Notes under the pieces: generated by a model
The model's database searches: none
What the model was told of the DNA's origin: nothing
Seen by the model: only the letters and a program-made list of their open reading frames with translations
Assembly: GCA_002989075.1 (NCBI GenBank)
Contig: PSQN01000013.1
Span: forward strand, 371,178-435,177
Direction of reading: 5' to 3'
Source: Arthonia radiata
Lineage: Eukaryota; Ascomycota; Arthoniomycetes; Arthoniales; Arthoniaceae
Length of the DNA stretch: 64,000 nucleotides
Program-made: the position numbers and the translations under genes
Part shown: positions 11,601-21,192 of the stretch, in pieces
Layout: every line of letters begins with the position of its first letter
How positions within the stretch are numbered: the first letter of the stretch is position 1

Positions 11601-11660
11601 CTTGCCTTGCGTATCGACAGCCAGACCAGATGGGGTGCGCTCGGCCACGTAGGCTGGCAT
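8631..11660 (-). CDS. SNF2-family DNA-dependent ATPase with N-terminal SUMO-interacting-like motifs
   Basis: Three exons (11660..11082, 11027..10675, 10623..8631; introns 54 and 51 bp) give about 974 residues. Both halves of a Swi2/Snf2 motor are present: motif I as GGLLCDEPGLGKTLQ, motif II as VILDEAHAIRN, motif III as HHWAVTATPLVNS, and in the second lobe MSMFAGSEGLNLEVASCVI (motif V) and QAQMRIIRMNQTKPTEV (motif VI). Motif I has Pro where most relatives have Met (DEMGLGKT), and motif VI lacks the usual GR..RIGQ spelling. The N-terminal ~190 residues are disordered and hold DSIDLT and DLIDLT, which resemble SUMO-interacting motifs. No RING cysteines appear between the lobes, which argues against Rad5/Rad16/Uls1 proper. 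The C-terminus is acidic with a polar Asp/Asn run. Role inferred: chromatin or protein-DNA remodelling; the exact orthologue is not clear. Confidence 0.87.
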
Positions 11661-12326
11661 ATCTTCGCCATACGTCTCGGTGGAGGGAACAGGTGAATGG
11701 TAGGGTTGCTGCGAGAACGAAGGCTAGTCTTCACCAAGCATATCTCGGTCATTGAGCGAAGACATGGTCTTGTGAAGAGAGCGGCCGGGCAAACCTTGTG
11801 TGCAGTCTGTAGCTTCGTAAAAGCAAGATGCAGAAGAGATTATGGCATCAGGAGATTATGAGAAGGAGAATCCGAAACGATGTCAAGAAATAGGGAGCGG
11901 AAGTAAAGGATATACATCAGCGCAGGTAAGATTCTATTGCAGGCAGCAGTGATGCCAATGCAGGATACCTACGCGAGCAAGAGGGTATCTAACCTCCATG
12001 AGGTAGGCTGTCGCGGAACGAGAGCGAGCCATACTGAGGTGAAGAGACGAGTGACTTGGGGAAAGAGTGACAAGCAAATACTGCGTCGACAGTGACATTT
12101 GAAAAATGTTCACAGAGACTGGCGGGTTCTTAATAGCTGAGAATGCATCTTTTCAGCGACCAAAGTGAGCTTCGCATCCCGTGTGCGGTGCATTTGAGGG
12201 TGTAACGGTACGAGTGCAGACCTGCAGCTGGTACTGTGAAGAAGAGATGAGGTGAAGTGTTCAGGGGTGAACCTGCCTACAACAATATATCTTCTATAAG
12301 GATTTACTAGCGCATGTCCAAGCAAT
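11661..12326. other. divergent intergenic region
   Basis: Head-to-head spacer between the SNF2 gene and the next gene. An ATG-led stretch at 11764..11726 is in the SNF2 frame but meets a TAG before the main start, so I keep the start at 11660. No other gene seen. Confidence 0.4.
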
Positions 12327-13316
12327 GTGATCGAGTGCGGTGCTGGAAGGAGCAAACTCAAACAGCGGATCCGGGCGATGCTGGGTGTGCGTCGCCTGTG
12401 CGTCTTCAATCCTGTTGTGGCTTCGCGTCGTCGAAGCTACCGCCCACGGCTGCTTAGTTCATCGCCTGCGGCCGAAATCTTTTCGAAGCAAAGACACAGC
12501 ATCCTCGAGCTCCAAAAAGACCGGCTCTGGTGCAAAATCGCTGGGCTTGACCCTCGAGTCGACCGCAAGAACGCAGATCTGTGGGCCAAGTACCGTGATA
12601 TTGCGGCGAACGCATACTTCGAAGCCGACTTCGATGTCTCCACGCCCTGGAACAGCCAAGAGCCAAAGAAGAAAGAGGCAGCATACTCGACCATTGAAAA
12701 AGAAGCGTCCGCGAGCGATACTCTCCAGCATTTTCCTGGCCTGCGAAACCAAGACTTAATCGCCTGGCGACTGTGCCATTTCCATCGAAACCAGCGCGCA
12801 AACCTACAAAAGATCGTCAAAGAGGATCGTCAGGGCAAACGAAGTGCATTCATACCGGAAATTGTCGAAGCTATGCGAAAGGGCGAGATTCGACTGCTGA
12901 GAAGACCGCAGCCTCACCAGCTCGAAATGCTCGCTGATCAAGGCAGTCGGGCCGGGCTTTCTCGACATCAGAAAAGACTTATGAGCAATGAGCTACATTG
13001 GCAAGAGAAGCGACAGGCACTTGTCAGCGAGCCCAGCGATCCAGACGCAGATCTACAAGATATTGCTCAGGCTCCCTCAGCGCGCAGCGCAGGCGCAAGG
13101 AGGAGATGGCAGCGATGGCGTGAGGCATTGCGCACCGGCGAGATGCCTCATCTTGCTCGCGTGCATTCCGACGAGTCAAGGAAGAAGCAGTCAGACTTGA
13201 TGAAGAACAAGCTTGCAAAGGTGGATTGGACACCGGAGATGAGGGAGTTGAAGAGGCGTGCCGGTGCGATCGGGCTCGAAAAGCAACGGCAACAGCGTCT
13301 CGCAAAGCGGCCTTGA
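12327..13316 (+). CDS. Hypothetical protein with likely mitochondrial presequence
   Basis: Single open frame of 329 codons. The first ATG is at 12327, but the one at 12378 (MLGVRRLCVFNPVVASRRRS) gives a classic Arg-rich, Ser-rich, acid-free mitochondrial targeting start and is the more likely one, leaving 312 residues. The body is strongly helical, basic and rich in Arg, Gln and Trp (for example RLCHFHRNQRANLQKIV and ARRRWQRWREALRTGEMPH), with no membrane helix. Such composition recalls mitochondrial ribosome or RNA-binding accessory proteins, but I do not recognise a family and assign no function. Codon and amino-acid pattern over the full length, and absence of comparable frames opposite, support coding. 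Confidence 0.68.
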   Translation: MIECGAGRSKLKQRIRAMLGVRRLCVFNPVVASRRRSYRPRLLSSSPAAEIFSKQRHSILELQKDRLWCKIAGLDPRVDRKNADLWAKYRDIAANAYFEADFDVSTPWNSQEPKKKEAAYSTIEKEASASDTLQHFPGLRNQDLIAWRLCHFHRNQRANLQKIVKEDRQGKRSAFIPEIVEAMRKGEIRLLRRPQPHQLEMLADQGSRAGLSRHQKRLMSNELHWQEKRQALVSEPSDPDADLQDIAQAPSARSAGARRRWQRWREALRTGEMPHLARVHSDESRKKQSDLMKNKLAKVDWTPEMRELKRRAGAIGLEKQRQQRLAKRP

Positions 13317-13762
13317 CTGACTCTAGCTCTGTGCGGATTTGAGACTGCATAGTGCGGACATTCAACAAACACTGCAGTTTGTCTTGGCTGCGAATCCGTG
13401 ATAGCTTGAAACCACGTTCCCCAAGCAATAGAACAATCGGAAACTTTTCTCGGTCCATCTTCAACAGCATAGGTATTTTGAGCATAGTACAAAGACCACT
13501 AATGAGTTCGCACTCACAGTGCTGTGGTGAAGGATAGCTCTCAATACACATTTTCGGTGCCCAGAGACGTTGTAGGCGGCCTGTTCAAGTACCAACACTG
13601 TGCATCCAAAGCCATCTGGAGAATCTACCTTCACCTCTGTTCGCCACGAAGTATTTCTAGCTGGAGGGTCCAGACCGTAATCATGGAACGGCTTCACCTG
13701 GGCAGACGAAGTGGGGAGGAGACCGCAGACATCGATTGCCTCGTGGAAAGCCACAGCGAAGA
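13317..13762. other. intergenic, nothing assigned
   Basis: Short overlapping frames on both strands, none with family features. It probably contains the promoter of the first kinase-like gene. Confidence 0.35.
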
Positions 13763-14640
13763 ATGCCTCTACCACCATCTGACCTGCGCACCATCCGGGA
13801 GATTTCAAATACAGGCCTCAACAATCAGGGAACATATCTGGTTCGTGATCCTTACACCCGGAAGTACTATGTACGCAAGAAGCTTTCCCCTTCAGCGATT
13901 GACTCAGGATGGCTGCGATGGGAAGTTGATATTGCCCTCCAGGTCCGCGGACGCTCGTGCTTAAACAGAATCAAATGGCACGATAAACGCTCAATGTACT
14001 TCGAGTACTGTGACTTCGGCACGGTAGATTCTATGCTCAAACGGGCCCAGGATGCAGGGCTATCAAGGCTACCGCAACTTTTCTGCCTCAAGGTCATGCA
14101 GCGCATAGCTCAAGGGCTCTGCTACATGCACACTGGCAGGGCGTGGGGACCAGGTCGAAGATATCCTGGAATTGCGTATGGCTGGACTCCTATCAGTCAC
14201 TGAGACTGCCATGAGGGCAATATTCTCATTACGTCTAGGAGCGATGATGTCTATCCAGAGGCGGTAAATTTCCCAGCGAGCAACGACTTTGATCAAATGC
14301 ATTCGCTAACTCGAGCTAGGTACTTGGTGATTTCGGTTGCGCTTCGTACGAAGGAGAATATGGTTTCGACATTAGCCGGGACGTCCGATGTGTTGCCAGC
14401 AGTGCTGCAATACTTGCAGGCGCCGATTATCACCTTGGTCAAGATCGCGAGCCTGTGTTCGCACCAGGCACAGCGCGTCGCTTAAAACACCTAGGTATCA
14501 GTGACATCTTCATTGAAGCGCTTCACCGCTGTCGATCATCGTCGAACATGTGGTATGCCTGCGACGTTCTCTATCGCGCACGCCGCGAACTGCGTATGAC
14601 AACCACATATCTTCAAACCTTCCACGGGATCTTGGGCTAA
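13763..14640 (+). pseudogene. Divergent kinase-like gene A with a TGA in the catalytic loop
   Basis: Two exons (13763..14263, 14320..14640; 56-bp intron with CTAAC branch point) keep one frame across 274 codons, except for a TGA at 14201-14203. Kinase features in order: N-lobe strands GTYLVRDPYTRKYYVRKKL with the likely ATP lysine, hinge-like MYFEYCDFGTVDSML, an alphaE helix, catalytic loop ISH-stop-DCHEGNIL, and LGDFGCASYEGEYGF with the Mg2+-binding DFG. The stop falls at the x of the HxD motif; HGD or HND is usual, and GGA to TGA is one change. All else is intact, so this is either a young pseudogene, a strain or assembly variant, or (less likely) a readthrough gene. Its neighbour B is a clear paralogue and keeps HNDLH at the same place. 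Substrate unknown. Confidence 0.65.
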
Positions 14641-15086
14641 TATGATTGACAGGTGCAACATACGGCCCGCCGGGACCGCTCCCTTCCTTCCTGGAGCCTC
14701 TTCACCGAGAGCGCTGAACATGATAATCGAGACTTGCAAATCGAGCCTTGAGACATGAGTAGGTCGTACCAACTCGAATGTATCATCAAGATGTAGATTC
14801 AAGATTGTAACACCTCTGTACGCATACGTGCAAACGTAGTATGACAGTCATAGATGAAGGTTTGTAAACTAATAGTTATTTTCCAGAAGACAGACATTTT
14901 CCCAGTGACTTTGTTAGCTTGAGAAGATGCCACACGCTGTGCGTACATGGCATCCAGTATAGATTATCCCAGATACATTTTGATCTTGATTTGCCTCAAC
15001 CATGTGACCATGCAAACGATGTACAATCGCAACCGCAATCGCAATGGTGTTGCGACAAACGCCGAGCAGCACAATACATCCAAATA
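14641..15086. other. spacer between the two kinase-like paralogues
   Basis: No coherent frame. The last 60 bp contain CGCAAYCGCAA-type runs related to the adjacent 19-bp repeat. Confidence 0.4.
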
Positions 15087-15181
15087 CCGCAACCCTGAAG
15101 AACAAGCGCAAGCTCAAAGACCAACCGCAAGCTCAAAGACCAACCGCAAGCCCAAAGAACAACCGCAAGTCCATAGAACAA
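15087..15181 (+). repeat. 19-bp minisatellite, five units
   Basis: Five head-to-tail 19-nt units (starting 15087, 15106, 15125, 15144 and 15163), consensus CCGCAAGCTCAAAGACCAA, with the middle units most alike. The unit length is not a multiple of three, and the array ends 13 bp before the ATG of kinase-like gene B, so it most likely lies in the 5' leader or core promoter. Confidence 0.9.
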
Positions 15182-15194
15182 TCGCGCGACCATC

Positions 15195-16445
15195 ATGGCT
15201 TTTTCAAATTACCGAGCGCCTCCCTCCGTCGACTTCGTCCGCAAGCTCACAACCGCCGGCGGCATCAACAATTCCGGTATAGATCTATACCGCAACCATT
15301 ATACAAAAGTGTATACCGTGCGCAAGACGTTTGCTGCGAAGCAGATCAGCAATGGGTGCTTCTACAAAGAGTATGAAATTGCTCGCGCTCTCAAAGGGCA
15401 CCGCAACTGCAATCGCCTCAAATATTGGTACCGCTCCAATGATGTAAGTGATGTTGTCCTCATGTTCTGTTCTGAAGCCTTTGTAGTCCCGAACATTGCG
15501 TGCTGACATTTTGACATCAAAGCCTCCTCGCGAGCCGCGGGGCCATCTCTGGTTTGAATACAGCGACTTAGGGACTTTACATGACCTTTGGCAATGCGGT
15601 GTGAAGCAGGGTTATGAGCGGATGCCACAGGGTGCGCTTATAGTGTCATCAGAATCAAGTTTGTTGGCTTTGCCATTACTGATAGTATGTCAGACTTCAT
15701 TCTGTCGGCGGCATGCGACATCCTCGAAGGGCTGACATGGATGCACTTTCGTTTGCGCTGGGAAAGTGGCGAGAGGTTCAGGCTACCAAGGCGAGCCTAC
15801 TTCAACTTCCACAAGCACATGGCATCCGTACGCTAACATCTATGCGCAGGCAGTGGGTGGGGATCACCCATAACGACCTGCATCTCAAGAATATATTCTT
15901 ATCGTACGCGCAGAACCACCCTCACATCTAGGGGGGGACCTGCTAACCTTTCTTGCAGGTCAAAAACAACACGAGACCCAATATATCCCCGAGTTGGTAT
16001 ACTAAGCCACGTCTCCTCCTCGTGCGGAGCAGTGTACTAACCGCATGCCACAGTAATAGGCGACTTCGGCAACTGCACCAAAGGCAACGGTACCGACCAA
16101 CTCGCTCAGCGCAACAGCGACGTCAAAGATGTCGGCTGCATAATCGCTATCCTCGCCGGAGCATCCTACAACATTGAGAATTACCAATACATCTTTGCGC
16201 CCGATGTTGTGGACCGGCTGAAACGCGACGGAGTAAAGAGCAGCGTTATCAACGTCATTGGAGCATGCTGGCCGCGCGAGCCACAGACCACACATACGTA
16301 TAACGTCGCCTCATTTGCGCATGAGTATCGGAAGGCCCATCATGAAATGCATGGACCTCCCACGCGGCTTCACGATATCTATGTGCCTAGTACAAGGGAG
16401 CGGCAGCCTTGTAAGAATTACATTGGGTGGGGGACGCGACGTTGA
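15195..16445 (+). CDS. Divergent kinase-like gene B, intact, six exons
   Basis: Exons 15195..15443, 15523..15631, 15694..15775, 15850..15903, 15959..15996 and 16054..16445 join in phase to 307 residues. The motif order fits a protein-kinase fold: VDFVRKLTTAGGINNSG at the glycine-loop position, VYTVRKTFAAKQ with a candidate ATP lysine, hinge HLWFEYSDLGTLHDLW, catalytic loop THNDLHLKNIFL (HND in place of HRD, with the downstream Asn), then VVIGDFGNC with DFG. After that comes a short C-lobe without a recognisable APE segment. It aligns over its length with gene A, 550 bp upstream. Introns 3-5 are placed by phase and branch points (CTAAC in two of them) because the frame is otherwise closed. Loop and size suggest a lineage-specific kinase-like family; substrate unknown. 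The 15776-15849 intron is the least certain. Confidence 0.72.
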
Positions 16446-17689
16446 CAAATCTCGGGCGTGTGATGGTGGCGAGAGATCATAGAACTGGCGAGAGCGGCGG
16501 TTACAATTGATTATAGTTATTCTCTCAGTGGCGGCCAGTTTTACCAGTTGGATGCGCAGTCCGCCGTGATTCAATTAGGTAAATCATCCGTCTGAACGAT
16601 CGCAATCTAGCAGCTCACTAGACTAGTCTCCTTGAGCCCCAACAGCAGATTCTCTACTCTTCTTAGACCCTACGAGGTACAATCGATTGAGCGAAGCCTC
16701 ACCGCTGCGCTCTTGACGCCCGATGGTACACACTGTAACTCAAGGCAACGGGATAGCGTAAATGTGCTCAAGGTCTCATCGTTGTACTGGAAGGCGTCTG
16801 AAAATGCTCCTGACCGATCAATTACTGGCGTGACTGCTTGACTGCGAAGGCATTAGAGTGCCGCAGTGCCCGCTCAGCAGTCGTATTGGTTTCATTCGCG
16901 ATGGGCTCAACGGCGCTAGTCATAACTACTAGTTGCCGTTTATGGGCTATGATCTTGCGTTGCGACCACGGAAAGCGCGCCGCGGCACCGTGTCCAAAAT
17001 CTCGCTACTATCTTCTTGGCCTGTCTCGAGAACTGGTGTGGTTCTCGTTGGCGGAGCTTCTCCCTTTTTGCTGGCGCCAGAGGCAGCCGCTAGATTCAAG
17101 ATCTCGAAGCCTTGCGGGGCAAAGACCAGGCTGCAGCGATTGGTGCGCTCAGCAAAAGCACATCTACCGGCTGGTAGTGTCGGCGTGTACGTCTTAAATT
17201 GTCACGGCGTTGGGCTGTATCTTTCTTCTCCTGGGGGATTAACCACATTCTTGCAGAAATTGCTGAGCATGTCGCACCGGTACCAGGTTGCGATCGCTCT
17301 ACAGTCCCATCAAAGACTCTCAGCGTTTCTTTCAAGGAACCGCAGGAATTTGGGGCCTCCGTAAGTGCCTCATAGGTCGCAGCTCAACCTGTGCGCTTCG
17401 GCTAGCGGAATGCTGCAAGCTTCAGTCTGATCTGAAGTCAAGGAGTCATCCGGATACGCTTCTTGTACCGTCATGTACCTGAAAGACTGCGACGGATGGA
17501 AACACGGCCCAGACATATGCAGGGGTGGAGGAAAAGGGAGAGTTGCACACCTTGTGTAGAGCTTTGCATTATCTAGAGAAGAGCCGTAGGCAAGCATTCT
17601 GTCTCCAGTAAGTCTGTCTTAGTCATTGCTCGAGTACTGTTACATTTAATTTCTACTGTCAGGCGTCCTAAGGGAACCTCGCCGCGCGC
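16446..17689. other. gene-poor stretch, possible relic
   Basis: About 1.2 kb with several medium-length frames (for example 16933..17364, plus) that lack any family motif and are interrupted by stops in the better-composed readings. It may be decayed coding sequence, but I cannot name a source. Confidence 0.35.
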
Positions 17690-18418
17690 TCACGATCTCA
17701 CATCGCTCAACACCCCAAGTCCCGCCTTCTCCACGCCCCTCTCCCACGCCATCGTCGGTCCCTCAGCATCGCGACCCCAAGGCGGACATGTCCCAGCACA
17801 AGCCTTCCGCATCTGCTCAAAGTCATCCACAAACGGGATGCTATCAAATCCTTCCACTATCACTTTGACCTTTTCCGGCAGGTACGCCAAAGGCGCCAGG
17901 ATCAAACGCATCTCATCGAGCAACTTCTCGCCTTTGAAAGCTCGGTGCCCGGATTTTCGGATGGACTGGGAGATCAGCTCGACACACAAGTGTTCTACCT
18001 TTGCGGTGGGCTCAAGCAGCGTCAGCGCTAGTGACTCGAGCGCCCAAACACGGCCCGTGTGGTGAGTAAGGCCAGACGGCGTTAGGTGCAAAGCACATTC
18101 TCCACGGTTCTGGGTGGCGTAGAGTGCGGTGACGTGTACGTTGTGGAGCTTGCGCAGTGCGAATTTAGGGATTGGCTTTACGTGGATGGGTGGCGTGCCG
18201 CCGAGGAAGATGGGATGTGAGAATTGCGCGTGGTATAGAATGACGCGGCCTTGAGCATGGAGCTGGCGGTTCACTTGGAGGATTGCGGTCCTCAGGCGAG
18301 CTTTGTCAGCGGTGTGAGGTCTTAGGGCATCGGCAGGTGTCAGTATGTATTGGAGGATGTGGTCACGGAGTTCTGTGGGAAGAGAGAGAAGAGGCGATTT
18401 GCTCGTCTGTTTGACCAT
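17690..18418 (-). CDS. F-box-like fungal protein
   Basis: Intronless protein of 242 residues. Residues 9-25 (LLSLPTELRDHILQYIL) have the LPxE-x2-x-I-hydrophobic spacing of the first helix of F-box and related fungal domains, followed by a helix with LRTAILQVNRQLHAQGRVILY, which is the common second segment in these short ascomycete proteins. The remainder is mixed alpha/beta without leucine-rich or WD repeats. Proteins of this type are numerous in Dothideomycetes; a few bind Skp1 in SCF ligases, but most are uncharacterised. The ATG at 18418 lies directly before the domain and gives the usual length of 200-300 residues. Confidence 0.75.
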   Translation of the reverse strand: MVKQTSKSPLLSLPTELRDHILQYILTPADALRPHTADKARLRTAILQVNRQLHAQGRVILYHAQFSHPIFLGGTPPIHVKPIPKFALRKLHNVHVTALYATQNRGECALHLTPSGLTHHTGRVWALESLALTLLEPTAKVEHLCVELISQSIRKSGHRAFKGEKLLDEMRLILAPLAYLPEKVKVIVEGFDSIPFVDDFEQMRKACAGTCPPWGRDAEGPTMAWERGVEKAGLGVLSDVRS

Positions 18419-18529
18419 CTCTGACCCTCGTCAAAGTCAGAGAGAGCTTTTCAAGACTATACTCCTAGAGGTAAAGATATCTTCAATGAAGCCTAAGAAT
18501 CAACCCTGTTGATGAGGTGAAATCTAAAT

Positions 18530-19363
18530 GTGACCGCCTCAGGCAATATATATCAGAGGCGGCTTCCGCACCTCCTCCTTGATTCTACTCATCCATCTCG
18601 TCCACGCTCTGCTTCGTCAACCGCAGACAATGCCCTGAGCATGCACCTAGCGCACTTGCGCTTACACGGTTTATCAAGATATGCCCACGCCGCTTCTCTA
18701 CAAGAACAGCTCGTCCGTCACCTCCTCACGCACAAAGCCAACCCCTCCACCCCTCCACCAAGCCCCACCATCCTGACCGCTGAGTTCCATCCCGTCTACA
18801 CTACCGGCCGTCGCGAAGTCAACACCCTCAGTCCAGCGCAAGAAGCGCATTTACGTGCGAGTGGCGCCGCTGAGCTCCATGCAGCTCTGAGAGGCGGACA
18901 AACCGCATTCCATGGACCGGGCCAGCTGGTCGCATATCCCATCCTTGATTTGAAGAGGCATGGCTTGAGCGCACGATCATATGTGAATCTACTAGAAGAA
19001 GCCGTCATCAAGACCTGTGCGCGCTATGGTGTGCGCGGCATAAGAACAGAGAACCCCGGCGTCTGGACGGACGCAGATCATAAGATCTGTGCGCTGGGCG
19101 TGCATTTGAGGAGGAATGTGAGCAGTCATGGGATAGGGCTGAACGTGACTACGGATCTGAGGTGGTTTGAGCGAATCGTGGCGTGTGGGCTTGAGGGCAA
19201 GAAGACGACGAGTTTGGAGAGGGCGGGGTGGAGGGGGAGTGTGAATGAGGTTGCGTATGGGTTTGTGGAGGAGATGGCAGGGTTGCTGGGGCTTGGGGAG
19301 GCGACTACGGTGACGGAGGAAGATTTGGGGTTGGAAAAGGTGGAGGGAGAGCTGGACGCCTGA
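18530..19363 (+). CDS. LIP2: Octanoyl-[ACP]:protein N-octanoyltransferase (LipB type, yeast Lip2)
   Basis: Single exon, 277 residues. Signature elements of LipB occur in order: LTAEFHPVYTTGRR, the substrate loop RGGQTAFHGPGQLVAYPILDL, then TENPGVWTDADHKICALGVHLRR with the conserved lysine, GIGLNVTTDLRWFERIVACGLEGKKTTSL with the catalytic cysteine (VACG), and a C-terminal helix. The enzyme moves octanoate from acyl carrier protein to lipoyl domains (glycine cleavage H protein, E2 subunits), the first step of mitochondrial lipoate synthesis. About 40 residues ahead of the core are Arg/Ser-rich and free of long acidic runs, fitting a mitochondrial presequence; the ATG at 18530 therefore looks right, though 18641 (MHLAHLRLHG) is possible. 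Confidence 0.93.
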   Translation: MTASGNIYQRRLPHLLLDSTHPSRPRSASSTADNALSMHLAHLRLHGLSRYAHAASLQEQLVRHLLTHKANPSTPPPSPTILTAEFHPVYTTGRREVNTLSPAQEAHLRASGAAELHAALRGGQTAFHGPGQLVAYPILDLKRHGLSARSYVNLLEEAVIKTCARYGVRGIRTENPGVWTDADHKICALGVHLRRNVSSHGIGLNVTTDLRWFERIVACGLEGKKTTSLERAGWRGSVNEVAYGFVEEMAGLLGLGEATTVTEEDLGLEKVEGELDA

Positions 19364-19793
19364 AGCGAGAGGGTTGCGCGACGGGCACGGAAGCAGGCCT
19401 CATGAGGTGTTCGCAGTGTCCAGCAGGGCTACAGTCGACAACAGGGTGGACCCCAGACGAAGCGCCAGGAATAAGGTGACAAGGATGAACGTAACGCGCA
19501 AGGATGGAAACGGTATCACTTATAAAGTCAGCTGACCTAAGGAGCAGTTATAGAGCTATAGGTAGCTCGCATATTGTACATACATCACCACGATACCACC
19601 TCCCGATTAGGGAACGTGCTCGTGCTCGTAACGTCAGTCTTTCGCAACGACAACCCGACCCTGTGCATCCCAGTATGGTCCGACGCTCTAGAATGCCGTT
19701 CGTCCTCATCTTCTCGAAATGGCCGTCGACTTCTGCCATCTCATACGACAGGTTCGACACTGCATCGCAACTCTCGCGATATAGATTTTCGCC
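19364..19793. other. intergenic, promoter of the next gene
   Basis: Spacer of 430 bp; no frame with protein features. Confidence 0.4.
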
Positions 19794-20587
19794 ATGGCCA
19801 AAGTCAGTTTGAGCAGCGCGCTGGTACTACTGCTCATATTCGGCTTCTTGCTGTGTGCGCAAATACCATCCCTTGAGCTCGCCTCATTGACTGACTTGAG
19901 TTAGCGATTGCTGGGTCAGTAGTCCTGTGTTCGCTCTTGCACCGAAGGAAAACACAGCGTGAAGACACGGTGGAAATGAGTCCAGTAGCAGATGCACCAG
20001 AGAAACAGTCGTTCGCAGAATACGAAGATAGCCCAGAGTCCAGTCCTACGTCCAATTATCCAAGGCCAACAGGAATGCCAAAGAACACCATCCGCTTCGC
20101 GACAGAGAGACATCCAACGACGGTCAACTCCAGCAAACGATCCAGCAGAACTGAGTCCTCGGCCAGCAATGGTCGCGATCAGCGCAGGGTTCGAATCAAT
20201 GGGACGCCGATAATCATGGGCCTGAATCCTGGCAAGATGTCAAAATTTGAGGTTGACCCGAGAGTCCGCTTGTGCGGTTTTGATGAGCGGGGTGACCTTG
20301 GCAATGAGCCTCAAAACGATCTTGTCCTAGGAGGTATGATAGCCTGATTACCTTGGTGAAGAGCAAAACTGACATATCGCACGACAGACGGCACGAGGAT
20401 TGTGATCGGTGACAACGAAGACTCCACGCCTTCTTCTGAATCGACAAGTCCAACCAGCGGGACAGGCCATCGAAGTCCAGTCGATAGTCGTGGACGACGC
20501 GGAAAGAAATCGGTGGTGCCGGCGGAGCTCGATCAAGCATTCTTCCAGAAGATAGCAGAAGAGAACGCGAATAAGGAGAGAGTATGA
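19794..20587 (+). CDS. Single-pass membrane protein with disordered cytoplasmic tail, function unknown
   Basis: Three exons (19794..19854, 19920..20333, 20388..20587) give 224 residues. The first intron (65 bp) interrupts the membrane helix: spliced, it reads MAKVSLSSALVLLLIFGFLL followed by LVLCSLLHRRK, one unbroken hydrophobic span of about 22 residues ending in a basic stop-transfer cluster. That continuity is the main support for the join. The rest is polar and Ser/Pro-rich with basic and acidic patches; VRINGTPIIMGLNPGKMSKFEVDPRV is the only ordered-looking part. The second intron (54 bp) joins LVLG to DGTRIVIGDN. A signal anchor with the tail in the cytosol is expected. I recognise no family. 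The stretch 19937..20347 alone would miss the membrane anchor. Confidence 0.72.
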
Positions 20588-20782
20588 GCGAATCAAATGC
20601 TCTTTTGCTGGCAATTTTGAGCAGAATGAGGATGGTGAACCTCTTGTTTCTCTGTAGAGAGATGGTATCATTTACAGGTATTTATACAATGTCGTTGATG
20701 TGATATCTTGCATTTTCAGTCCAATCTGCAGTATTCGGTCAGCGCACCGTGTCCATTCGATTTCTCTAGAGACATCATTGAC

Positions 20783-21192
20783 TTACCCAGTGTCTTTTGT
20801 CCTCACTATGCCGCCCTGCTCGCCTGTTTGCCGACCGGTCTTTCCGCCTTCCACTACCAGTCTGTCAAGCTGGAAGAATTGGCTCACTACTGTCTGTCTC
20901 TGTGCCACATAGCTGTCAATAACATGCTCGGGCAGCAGTCTTCTCTGTTGATATTCACACGTACTCGCATAATCTGTAGCTCTTTCAACGCTCGCTGTAC
21001 AAACTCCTGCTTCTTCCTCTCGTCCGTCTCTTCCATATTCTCCCTGAAAGCATCTATTGTTCTCCTCCGCGCGTACTCGCGAAAGTTGTAGGCTGCAAAT
21101 TGCCGGCCTTGTCGTAATAGCTGCCGGTATAGCGAGCGGACTGTGAGTGCGGAGTGATCTCTCAATTCGCCGACGGCGTTGGCGGTGGCCAT
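20783..21192 (-). CDS. ISD11: Isd11 (LYRM4), LYR-motif partner of the cysteine desulfurase Nfs1
   Basis: Two exons (21192..20965, 20899..20783), 65-bp intron, 114 residues. The LYR signature [14 protein letters not shown] occurs near residue 19, followed by [20 protein letters not shown] and a long helix [24 protein letters not shown]. The spacing and the YNFREYA segment are those of Isd11/LYRM4 rather than other LYR proteins. Isd11 binds Nfs1 and acyl carrier protein in the mitochondrial matrix and is essential for iron-sulfur cluster assembly. The 3' exon encodes a Gly/Thr-rich tail ending at a TAA at 20783-20785; the intron choice is supported by the continuing helix across the junction. 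Confidence 0.88.

Noticed and set aside
11726-11764. Upstream ATG and short peptide in the SNF2 frame (MSSLNDRDMLGED)
   Set aside because: A TAG follows in frame, and the only GT..AG pair that would remove it is 26 bp, too short to accept. Kept as a possible upstream reading frame only.
15087-15181. CRISPR-like array
   Set aside because: Units are directly adjacent with no spacers, in a eukaryotic genome: a minisatellite.
16933-17364. 143-codon plus-strand frame considered as a heterokaryon-incompatibility or kinase relic
   Set aside because: No HET or kinase motif could be found, and neighbouring frames do not extend it.
20189-20203. GGTTCGAATC string resembling a tRNA B box
   Set aside because: It lies in the coding exon of the membrane protein, and no acceptor stem or A box surrounds it. 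No tRNA or rRNA gene was recognised in the window by eye.
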